Below are positions 9,001 to 10,685 of a stretch of DNA of 10,685 nt, piece after piece. Positions within the stretch are counted from its first letter, which is position 1. The number at the start of each line of letters is the position of its first letter. Made by a program: the position numbers and the translations under genes. Below the pieces are notes generated by a model that saw only the letters and a list, made by a program, of their open reading frames with translations, was not told the DNA's origin and made no database searches. The DNA is from Candidatus Desantisiibacteriota bacterium (GTDB lineage: Bacteria; JACRDZ01): assembly GCA_016209155.1 (NCBI GenBank), contig JACQWU010000327.1, positions 1-10,685 on the forward strand, written 5' to 3'.

Positions 9001-10684
9001 GCCATAATTGAGTTGATGAGTTAATGGGTTGTTGAGTGGATGAGTTAATTCCCGATTCTAAGAGCACAGGATTATGATTATTCCCCCCGCTTACTATTAT
9101 TTCCTCTTCTCCCCATATTGAATTCTTACTTCTGTCTTCTGACTTCTGTCTTCTGTATTTTATATTCCCCCCATCTTCCCATATAAATATTAATTCTCCA
9201 TTACTCAAACTATACAATCTTGCATTTTCCGGATTATTCTCAATATAGAATAATTTCTCAATCTCTTTTGGTGCGCTAATTCCTAAATATGGACTTGCCA
9301 ATTTTACATTAAATTTCCCATTCTCTATTTTCTTTGTACCAGTATTTTCAATATCTATTTTCACTTTCGCAATATCAGTACTATCTATTTCAGGAGAAGC
9401 TGCCACTACCTGTAATTCTGCTTGTATCCCTTCCACCTGTATTTCATACCATGTTGTTTCTTCCTGTACAGACGCAAAATTTTGCGTCTCTACTGTAGTT
9501 GCTTGATTTATCAAGCCTGTTGTATCAAAACTTGCTGACTCCTGACTGCTGATTGCTGTCAGCTTTATATAATATTTCCCTGTCTTAAGCTGCTCTTCCA
9601 GCAACAACCCTGTATCATATTTTTCTCCAGCATTTAAAGTTATCTGTTTTTTATAACTGATTAATGGATAATTAGTATTATCTCTTAATTCAACACTATA
9701 TTCCCCTGTCCCACGCACACCGCCAATATTTTCTATCTCAATTTCTACTTCTTCACCTGAATAATATGTTTCTCCTTCTGCCTTCATCCTTCTGCCTTCT
9801 GCCTTTATCTTAAACCCGGGTATATTAAATCTTGATATATGACTATTTAAAATTTCTCCATTTTTTTTACTTACTTCGATTTTAACATCATAATATCCTT
9901 CTCCTATATCATTTGGTAACAATACAGTATATTGATATGAATATTCTTTATTTAGAGGATTATATGTATCTGTCCAACTGCTATCCCAACCAAGATATGG
10001 TATGCTTAAATTAATTTCTGTTTCTCTTTCAACATCTGCTCCATAATATATTTCTATTTTCCCATTTAATAATTCATTCTGCCCATAAAAAGCTTTGCTA
10101 AATTCATTTTTTATTGCATAATTATTAGTTGCATTTATATTTTTATAATATGCATATTTCTGATTATTATAAATAAGAGTATAATACAATCTATATTCAC
10201 CTGACTTTACATCATTCCAATTTACATTTAATTCTTTTTCTATTGTTATTCTATTCCCTGCTTCTATCGAACCAAAATTAAGTTCATCTGTTAATATGCT
10301 TTCTCCTGTATTCTGGTTTTCTAAACTTAATTCAATTTTTCCTCCTTTGCAAAGTACTTCACCTATATTTAATATGTCAAAATTAATTATATTTGTATCT
10401 TTCCAAAAATCAGGGCATTTTAGCAAGATATTCAAATAAGCATTTCCATACTTAATGTTTTCTGACACAGTATATCCAATCCAATCATTTATCGGATCAT
10501 GCATTTTTGCTTCTATATAATAATATCCTCTTGTTAATGTACTGTCGAATTGAATATTTTTAACTATATTAATTGTCTCATAGGCTTTTATGCTTTCAAT
10601 CAATGTACTATCTTTCCATTTCTCCTCATTATTTAATGCTCTCTTCATTGTTAATATTAAATTATTAAATGCTTGCGTTTGTTC
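86..10684 (-). CDS. Giant multidomain extracellular-type protein (Ig-like, propeller, FG-GAP, CARDB, FN3, Big_5), N-terminus outside window
   Basis: One uninterrupted frame of more than 3,520 codons ends at TAA (88-86). The first ATG is at 10648-10646 (MKRALNNEEKW), but I do not think it is the true start. It has no purine-rich ribosome site (upstream reads TTAATATTAACA), no signal peptide follows, and the frame stays open to 10684 (upstream residues EQTQAFNNLILT). The composition is beta-rich, with almost no cysteine and many D-S-T/D-T-T and aromatic residues, typical of secreted bacterial surface proteins. The domain order is listed in separate entries. No hydrophobic anchor, LPXTG, PEP-CTERM or type IX sorting domain is visible at the C-terminus, which ends abruptly (TDWVKSIYINY) inside a Big_5 repeat, so the protein looks truncated there. 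About twenty short DNA repeats are read through within it. The function is unknown; adhesion or structural display is inferred from architecture only. That it is a real gene is near certain from its length. Confidence 0.95.
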   Translation of the reverse strand, partial: EQTQAFNNLILTMKRALNNEEKWKDSTLIESIKAYETINIVKNIQFDSTLTRGYYYIEAKMHDPINDWIGYTVSENIKYGNAYLNILLKCPDFWKDTNIINFDILNIGEVLCKGGKIELSLENQNTGESILTDELNFGSIEAGNRITIEKELNVNWNDVKSGEYRLYYTLIYNNQKYAYYKNINATNNYAIKNEFSKAFYGQNELLNGKIEIYYGADVERETEINLSIPYLGWDSSWTDTYNPLNKEYSYQYTVLLPNDIGEGYYDVKIEVSKKNGEILNSHISRFNIPGFKIKAEGRRMKAEGETYYSGEEVEIEIENIGGVRGTGEYSVELRDNTNYPLISYKKQITLNAGEKYDTGLLLEEQLKTGKYYIKLTAISSQESASFDTTGLINQATTVETQNFASVQEETTWYEIQVEGIQAELQVVAASPEIDSTDIAKVKIDIENTGTKKIENGKFNVKLASPYLGISAPKEIEKLFYIENNPENARLYSLSNGELIFIWEDGGNIKYRRQKSEDRSKNSIWGEEEIIVSGGNNHNPVLLESGINSSTQQPINSSTQLWLVYEKQNSIWIKESQSVRESESQSIISEIIWGDEKKIAVGSKPKIIEIASAAPGNDTTSVVPRNDSEIIIFYLRQDREIAYRTNSDNFAREEVVPLPYGYKESFDVLITPSPQSSPTRGEEGKKIWLSYVGEDRNIYYAVGNIQTLTTDTDTALITWQTNFSSTTKYTRDLWQADIEAEDLLVSGKSKGVSSFQSSVTGEKGIKLAPGYEVGWMESGEINLPGMAQILEIKAEGSEKSSTQQPTNSSTHQLNFWFSVGEKVYDSTISKPEYRVREGWPKILNDAKWAWRTNPEAGDIDGDGKLEILLNTPNRLYAWKPDGTIIENFPVGFASGDEGGFVVLEDFNSDGKEEMMVNKSSGLYMFDNHGKVNGPGADYYYYNYFEEPSLHTGDFDGDGLPDIGTSDYIFINAWDIDKPDSPFKLKLSNYPVTQIYTPSTNIGLLDIDKDKKEEIMVNSDFWIGAINVPDKWRDLTWDEREQQMSTSGWPHLYTRINLQDEFIKYLSLAIGNMDDDPEKESVVYHEPYVLIYDNDGSIMKSIKIAGLDERPGVCISLGDIDGDNKLEICLWNSNKNQFKVINSEGKEYNLPYFNGWGQNNFTTPIIGDIDGDGEPEVIIVGDNRIYAYHNTGEKVAGFPINLGDINFNNYDNSPILTDLEGDGKLEIVLAGRNNSGKPVIYVIDTKAWYDPENIEWAQYGANSKHNFRQGEHKGKYWYGLPYARWANFEGSSEGRIKLKTEFYRDGNSDSSLMVLDKFNIAYTTGKKGENPKLIQLPDGQVVIAYEEKENGASTQKYIVPGTAQPPTSIALNGNINMSGANFVWIGDKLYEIWKEPDRNGYSFYWGEAGGAISGNTLYSYETTLSLFPGDKISWIQDLGKIESSGNYLIEGKLFSSIGQKLKSAQTEIRVLSASGISLEVKTDKDVYSIGDIVNIQAMLTNKGGNFFSGQLKIFSGEDEIYTESIQLEAGASYLCQTNTVANENFQLRASINPVIIKNIEVVKPEIQMYLDAPSIAGVKSFPITLRLYNPTKLEMNIQVKDVNGLMSGWIDGNIQVILKPQEWTVIKQEMNISQNTIFAIKITGDVDKTIQKEIKFGEKLDIDITPESKYAEGKINIPYIVKNIEEMGVDGELKIEVETQNFASVQKIEKIYIEKNQSKDMQFVTDLSAGAYKLKIKYFMDSTETEFNVIPKEQVKIEEINIGRSVDGLIPVNFAVNNIGFNAIGGQVEINTGFYQDRKEADIESGDSKNYVFQINPAAISGGSYPLKISVESGTGIINTFDTSFIVSECKFIIEPVTQVREYIAGQAGKIIFKIKNIGDRTGRASITIDMASFYQDKKEIWLASGEEREQEINFKVPEDMIKGEYKAEIHIEGEKIPASIPFTVKGIELKVDAQFNQEGYKQGDMLKLTLNISNAANSNSLATELFCRVKYDTTELEQNFTITDRISLEYNMQLAQITGEKLFVGIYQAVTHRSVYLNELYVRKQEDVINVSVDKQVYNPGENVSVNIQNSISGSLKLNGPGGWEWSGEIENGQTRQILSLPLKLISGPYFISYNFKSKNSEEEFSGSIPFDIAGIDLKIPYITLDKNSYIPGDTIKGKMLIKSDVGVDIQIETWLLKPDGYNGLLTTGDYKLLPGENFIEFSGELKTDQSGLHQLFYIVNESVAKQYLMTTRQLLEVGVMNISGIKLNAVEYPYGTEEVLLSSYIYSGGNDEQGEVTIKIDTTSVQQKSIQGKGLIVDTTSFTSEQIQPGQHILTMNLQSGGLKSKAEKYFDYGTKLPDLIIKNVEFGSTEIDQYGKGYKLVKVEVVKNREMPAKNIIIKVETQNFASLQEKRSIGEMIIPELIENGAIGKVEFRLDLDVIASLINQATINYLQIQISVDPDNTIREYNENNNIYTKNIYLPKAPEIDYIAEATNSKYIIIHGTAEANSRIKIYQNNQLIGTVYTDNNGNFEYRLELVEGENNITAVSYTNEGGSSWTGNIQKIERDTIPPPAITGLTGEGKNKACELYWASSNAEDAAGYKVYRRKADEAEPYNPITGIINSTYYYDSSVEVNIKYSYVATVLDRAGNESSFSNQVTLSSNPGVKLFINKYVKKDQRRILVYADENFDSTIPEILNQSGAIFYITNCKKEFYEKLNTREYNMYIIDESENFEKDKKTDNKNNKDCSSVNWDLAIKELCEAIYSGDGFIWIKAKEGNRYPEIFDNVLGIKQKGYSGEKENWDFKITDSTWIKENVYGQGKAVLFTFNPKSINSTQENIEKKKKLLNIALEYIQPKNVVFEPYNNIPIEITVKADQECDLIIRENYAGLKAKKSNGQINEAQEEVQWNLRIADSTDMKTLFVNLQMADRGGTYILKTFSQYLAGSKWETNEYTPELKIEIKESIKEKIAGIITEINNLRIKSGRDKELLDKLNKIQKSSLDTSKNIEESINRLLECAKILEWLIVKEPAFSYQIKSIHIELSYILLGYEVIWSEKSYNGGIDIISPQVVLTNPINGATRVNANIVVSATFSEEIDKASINGNTFQVEQAEGLRLKVEGEVTYNNLIAAFTPMSPLEPNDIYTATITTGVRDLAGNILAQNYSWSFTTLDTISPQVIAISPQDKEINISTSMAISVKFSEDIDAGSINETSFQVEQAEGLRLKVEGEVTYNNRVATFIPANILEPNTIYTVTITNGIKDIAGNALVENYVWNFTTIDTIPPEIVTINPIDKANGVPIDTVVAIKFSEEMDGASVNGNTFQVEQAEGLRLKVEGEVTYNNRIATFTPTSPLESNAIYAAAITTGVKDLAGNTLPQEYTWSFGTLDMIPPQVVSVNPADGAKRENVNAVLTVSFSENIDETSVNGNTFQVEKAEGLRLKVEGKVTYNNRVATFIPMSSLEPNAIYTVTIAKNVKDLAGNEMLQDYIWSFSTPDTIPPRVVSVNPVNGAIWVNVNTGIAVTFSEDMDGANISETTFQVEQAEGLRLTDWVKSIYINY
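118..145 (-). repeat. Heptamer block, degenerate copy in truncated Big_5 unit 5
   Basis: Plus strand reads CTGTAAG-CCTTAAG-CCTTCAG-CCTGTTC. Only the two central heptamers match the four-heptamer blocks of the other units. Coding frame gives EQAEGLRL then TD. Homology to the Big_5 domain ends at this block. Confidence 0.85.
432..459 (-). repeat. Heptamer block in Big_5 unit 4
   Basis: Plus strand reads CCTTCAA-CCTTCAG-CCTTAAG-CCTTCAG, four tandem heptamers, coding for AEGLRLKVEG in unit 4 (EKAEGLRL variant just outside it). Confidence 0.9.
753..780 (-). repeat. Heptamer block in Big_5 unit 3
   Basis: Same four heptamers CCTTCAA-CCTTCAG-CCTTAAG-CCTTCAG with no base changes relative to units 1, 2 and 4, although the surrounding domain sequence has diverged. 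Confidence 0.9.
1074..1101 (-). repeat. Heptamer block in Big_5 unit 2
   Basis: Identical 28-bp four-heptamer block; exactly 321 bp from the copies on either side. Confidence 0.9.
1395..1422 (-). repeat. Heptamer block in Big_5 unit 1
   Basis: Identical 28-bp four-heptamer block; the first copy met by the coding strand, about residue 3,080. Confidence 0.9.
1680..1890 (-). other. Helical, possibly coiled-coil segment (residues ~2920-2990)
   Basis: IEIKESIKEKIAGIITEIN, then RDKELLDKLNKIQKSSLD and ESINRLLECAKILEWLI, form a lysine/glutamate-rich amphipathic stretch with leucine/isoleucine at roughly heptad spacing. It is the only clearly helical region in an otherwise beta protein. It separates the alpha/beta segment from the C-terminal Ig array, and may act as a spacer or stalk (inference). 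Confidence 0.55.
2250..2725 (-). other. Glutamine-amidotransferase-like alpha/beta segment (residues ~2642-2800)
   Basis: The beta-sandwich series is interrupted by an alpha/beta stretch. Strand RRILVYADENF is followed by strand AIFYITNC, the N-x-Y-D-like YNMYIIDES, helix WDLAIKELCEAIYS then GDGFIWIKA, and finally GQGKAVLFTFNP. This order matches the non-catalytic class-I glutamine-amidotransferase-like (ThuA/DUF4350-type) fold, in which a G-G-x-[FL]-x-x-[ILV] turn and a final G-[KR]-V-x-x-x-x-[FP] strand recur. The nucleophile elbow (G-x-C-x-G) is absent, so I do not propose catalysis. The assignment is by pattern and tentative. Confidence 0.4.
2764..3046 (-). other. Fibronectin type III domain (residues ~2535-2628)
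   Basis: DTIPPPAITGLTGEG is followed by ACELYWASSNAEDAAGYKVY, then a Y-rich strand (TYYYDSSVE) and KYSYVATVLDRAGNESSFSN. This is the classic FN3 layout: P-P-x-x-x-x-L at the start, L-x-W, G-Y-x-V-Y-R, Y-x-Y-x-V-x-A-x-D-x-x-G-N-E-S at the end. FN3 domains serve as spacers or carbohydrate- and protein-binding modules in secreted bacterial proteins. Confidence 0.88.
3047..3300 (-). other. Bacterial Ig domain of the Big_6/Big_9 type (residues ~2451-2534)
   Basis: The stretch contains IHGTAEANSRIKIYQNNQL, IGTVYTDNNGNFEYRLEL and GENNITAVSYTNEGG. This matches the plan G-x-A-x-x-x-x-x-I-x-V/I-Y ... G-x-x-x-x-D-x-x-G-x-[FW] ... G-x-N-x-I-x-A seen in bacterial surface Ig domains. It lies directly between the CARDB-like and FN3 domains, a common order. 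Confidence 0.75.
3402..3417. repeat. Short hairpin repeat, LINQAT family, copy 2
   Basis: GCCTGAT-TT-ATCAGGC is a perfect 7-bp stem around a TT centre. It is read as SLINQAT in the CARDB-like domain. It matches the hairpin at 9501-9516 including flanks (AGTTGC before), with paired compensating changes in the stem (C-T to T-C, and G-G to A-G on the other arm). It lies in the same reading frame as that copy. Confidence 0.8.
3517..3544. repeat. 28-bp perfect palindrome, copy 3
   Basis: Arm GTAGAGACGCAAAA is followed immediately by its exact reverse complement. It is read as VETQNFASLQ within the CARDB-like domain, after the strand AKNIIIKV. It is the only one of the three copies that is a perfect palindrome. 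Confidence 0.93.
4746..4763. repeat. GCGAAT hairpin within coding sequence
   Basis: AGCGAAT-TACT-ATTCGCT is a 7-bp perfect stem with a 4-base loop, read as NSNSLAT. It resembles short GCGAAT/ATTCGC inverted repeats that I recall as dispersed elements in several bacterial genomes. Only one copy is present here, so its repeat status is not shown by this window. Confidence 0.55.
5575..5602. repeat. 28-bp palindrome, copy 2 (one mismatched pair)
   Basis: GTACAGACGCAAAA followed by TTTTGCGTCTCTAC. It differs from copy 3 by a single base (G to C at its fourth base) and is read as VETQNFASVQ between Ig strands KIEV and KIEKIYIE. It is 2,058 bp from copy 3, a multiple of three, so the frame is the same. 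Confidence 0.93.
5857..5887 (+). repeat. Possible inverted copy of the GTTGAG-rich repeat
   Basis: Plus strand ATCCATCCACTCATCAACCC then ATTAAC resembles the reverse complement of the 9008-9050 block (CATCCACTCAACAACCCATTAAC). On the coding strand it gives NGLMSGWIDG, a plausible native domain sequence, so chance resemblance is possible. Confidence 0.35.
6267..6878 (-). other. Beta-propeller-like blades, part 2 (residues ~1257-1460)
   Basis: After the FG-GAP block the earlier blade pattern returns. KLIQLPDGQVVIAYEEKEN (~1317) and NFVWIGDKLYEIWKEP (~1365) with YSFYWGEAGG show the same strand-turn-strand layout as the blades before residue 700. A beta-rich stretch (SGNYLIEGKLFSS, AQTEIRVLSASG) leads into the following Ig-like series. 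The FG-GAP block may therefore sit inside, or between two halves of, a second propeller. Fold assignment is inferred. Confidence 0.4.
6879..8159 (-). other. Eight FG-GAP/VCBS-type calcium-loop repeats (residues ~830-1255)
   Basis: Eight repeats carry a D-x-D-x-D-G-like loop followed by K/P-x-E-I/V and a strand ending near an A-x-[DN]-x-x-G turn: GDIDGDGKLEI (~845), EDFNSDGKEEM (~889), GDFDGDGLPDI (~940), LDIDKDKKEEI (~990), GNMDDDPEKES (~1056), GDIDGDNKLEI (~1103), GDIDGDGEPEV (~1153) and TDLEGDGKLEI (~1202). The fourth, fifth and eighth loops are degenerate. Loops of this kind bind calcium in integrin-alpha-like seven- or eight-bladed propellers. The block closes with EWAQYGANSKHNFRQGE, resembling the W-x-x-x-x-H-D-x-x-x-T-G tail often seen after such arrays. 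This is the most secure domain call in the protein. Confidence 0.88.
8251..8289 (-). repeat. GTTGAG-rich repeat, copy 2
   Basis: GTTGATGAGTGGATGAGTTG followed by GTGGGTTGTTGAGTTGAAC. It is read as SSTQQPTNSSTHQLN, nearly the same peptide as copy 1. Confidence 0.8.
8301..8314 (-). repeat. Two-unit heptamer CCTTCAG-CCTTTAT
   Basis: A minimal copy of the CCTTCAG heptamer family, read as IKAEG, the same peptide start as at 9774-9808. It is followed within 12 bp by the GTTGAG-rich repeat copy 2. Confidence 0.6.
8406..8437 (-). repeat. Heptamer block CTGATGA-type
   Basis: Plus strand reads CCAGTGA-CTGATGA-CTGGAAA-CTACTGA-CTCC, imperfect heptamers. It is read as VSSFQSSVTGE, a serine-rich linker. 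Confidence 0.6.
8546..8570 (-). repeat. AGTGTC tandem block
   Basis: Plus strand AGTGTC-AGTGTC-AGTGGTC-AGTGTC; read as TLTTDTDTA after blade 4. Confidence 0.7.
8642..8676 (-). repeat. CTCGCCCC/CTCTCCCAC-type dispersed repeat
   Basis: A sharply GC-richer block (CTCGCCCCTTGTGGGAGAGG then ACTGAGGTGAGGGGG) stands out in AT-rich surroundings. Its reverse complement, CCTCACC...CCTCTCCCACAAGGGGCGAG, is a familiar dispersed bacterial repeat. It is read as TPSPQSSPTRGEEGK, a peptide typical of such read-through. Confidence 0.75.
8804..8863 (-). repeat. TGTCATTGC-type dispersed repeat, double element
   Basis: Two half-elements lie in tandem: TGTCATTGCGAGGTACAACA and TGTCATTGCCAGGCGCAGCC followed by GAAGCAATCTC. 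The pattern TCATTGCGAGG...GAAGCAATCTC is one I recognise as a common dispersed intergenic repeat in many bacterial genomes. Here it is translated (IEIASAAPGNDTTSVVPRND) between blades 2 and 3. Confidence 0.7.
8930..8961 (-). repeat. Tandem octamer block
   Basis: Plus strand reads ACTTTGAC-TCTCTGAC-TCTCTGAC-ACTTTGAC, four octamers. The coding strand gives SQSVRESESQS, a low-complexity linker between blades 2 and 3. Confidence 0.8.
9008..9050 (-). repeat. GTTGAG-rich repeat, copy 1
   Basis: TTGAGTTGATGAGTTAATGG followed by GTTGTTGAGTGGATGAGTTAA. It is read as INSSTQQPINSSTQL between blades. It matches the block at 8251-8289 in both DNA and reading frame. Confidence 0.8.
9129..9156 (-). repeat. 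Heptamer block CTTCTGT-type
   Basis: Plus strand reads CTTCTGT-CTTCTGA-CTTCTGT-CTTCTGT. It is read as YRRQKSEDRSK between propeller-like blades 1 and 2. Confidence 0.85.
9466..9493. repeat. 28-bp palindrome, copy 1 (one mismatched pair)
   Basis: Identical to copy 2 over all 28 bases and 3,891 bp from it, again a multiple of three. It is read as VETQNFASVQ. It sits 7 bp from the LINQAT hairpin, giving the composite peptide LINQATTVETQNFASVQ. Confidence 0.93.
9501..9516. repeat. Short hairpin repeat, LINQAT family, copy 1
   Basis: GCTTGAT-TT-ATCAAGC is a 7-bp stem, read as GLINQAT. It is immediately next to the 28-bp palindrome at 9466-9493 and to a heptamer block at 9534-9561, so three repeat families are strung together within about 100 bp. 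Confidence 0.8.
9534..9561 (-). repeat. Heptamer block GCTGACT-type
   Basis: Plus strand reads GCTGACT-CCTGACT-GCTGATT-GCTGTCA, four imperfect tandem heptamers, coding for TAISSQESAS. Confidence 0.7.
9774..9808 (-). repeat. Heptamer block CCTTCTG-type
   Basis: Plus strand reads CCTTCTG-CCTTCAT-CCTTCTG-CCTTCTG-CCTTTAT. Coding strand gives IKAEGRRMKAEGE, a 7-residue period (KAEG) produced by three heptamers. It is a close relative of the AEGLRLKVEG blocks in the C-terminal array. Confidence 0.85.
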
Positions 10685-10685
10685 A

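Larger units (their letters stand above)
8160..9223 (-). other. Beta-propeller-like blades, part 1 (residues ~475-830)
   Basis: Four similar blades can be aligned by eye: GELIFIWEDGGNIKYRR (~residue 485), LWLVYEKQNSIWIKES (~546), IIIFYLRQDREIAYRTN (~617) and IWLSYVGEDRNIYYAVG (~672). The shared pattern is hydrophobic-W/F-x-x-Y/W, an acidic-polar turn, then I-x-Y-R/A. This resembles sialidase/BNR-like or related propellers. A weaker fifth element is NFWFSVGEKVYDST (~800). The stretches between blades are full of read-through DNA repeats (separate entries), so blade spacing is irregular. Propeller fold is an inference; the internal repetition is directly visible. Confidence 0.5.
9224..10684 (-). 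other. N-terminal Ig-like domain region (residues ~1-475)
   Basis: Several Ig-like beta-sandwich units can be made out. Each closes on a strand motif of the type G-x-Y-x-[IVL]-x-[IVLT] (TRGYYYIEAKMH, KSGEYRLYYTL, GEGYYDVKIEV, KTGKYYIKLTAI). New units open with phrases such as YSGEEVEIEIENIGG. 'Ideal' N-x-G turns (ILNIGEV, IENIGG, IENTGTKK) recall CARDB/alpha-macroglobulin-like bacterial Ig folds. The first visible strand appears to be the end of a domain, which again suggests that the gene begins upstream of the window. Family assignment is by pattern only. Confidence 0.6.

Noticed and set aside
86-10684. Insertion sequence or retroelement carried within the gene
   Set aside because: No transposase, reverse transcriptase or long terminal inverted repeats. 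The repeats are all under about 60 bp and non-coding on their own.

Overview
The window is almost entirely one giant coding sequence on the minus strand. It runs from a TAA stop at 88-86 up to the right-hand edge of the window. At least 3,520 residues are visible, and the frame is still open past the first ATG (10648-10646), so the true N-terminus probably lies outside. No other gene, rRNA, tRNA, transposase or CRISPR array could be supported. Only about 85 bases, at the left end, are non-coding; they hold one hairpin.

The protein is an extracellular-type mosaic of beta-rich modules. From N- to C-terminus: Ig-like domains (residues ~1-475); beta-propeller-like blades (~475-830); eight FG-GAP/VCBS-type calcium-loop repeats (~830-1255); two more propeller-like blades (~1257-1460); a long series of Ig-like domains (~1462-2320); a CARDB-like domain (~2325-2450); a bacterial Ig domain (~2451-2534); an FN3 domain (~2535-2628); a glutamine-amidotransferase-like alpha/beta segment (~2640-2800); a helical/coiled segment (~2920-2990); and a tandem array of SbsA/Big_5-type Ig domains with an exact 321-bp (107-residue) period. 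That array breaks off in its fifth unit. No catalytic residues, sorting signal or membrane anchor are visible, so the function is unknown; adhesion, matrix or other surface structure is an inference.

The most unusual feature is that the gene is studded with short repeats of the kind normally found between genes, and all of them are read through. They include three copies of a 28-bp palindrome in one frame (peptide ETQNFAS[VL]Q), two copies of another hairpin (LINQAT), a 7-bp hairpin around GCGAAT, many blocks of tandem heptamers or octamers of at least seven different sequences, two copies of a GTTGAG-rich block, and two GC-richer blocks resembling well-known dispersed intergenic repeats. The 900 bp encoding the first propeller region alone hold about nine of them. 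This resembles in principle the Rickettsia palindromic elements that insert in frame into genes, but here many unrelated families have entered one gene.

The DNA is AT-rich (about one third G+C by eye) and uses the standard bacterial code. Giant multi-Ig/FG-GAP proteins together with abundant short dispersed repeats suggest a bacterium from an uncultured candidate phylum (for example the Omnitrophota/Desantisbacteria type). This placement is a low-confidence impression, not something the sequence proves.
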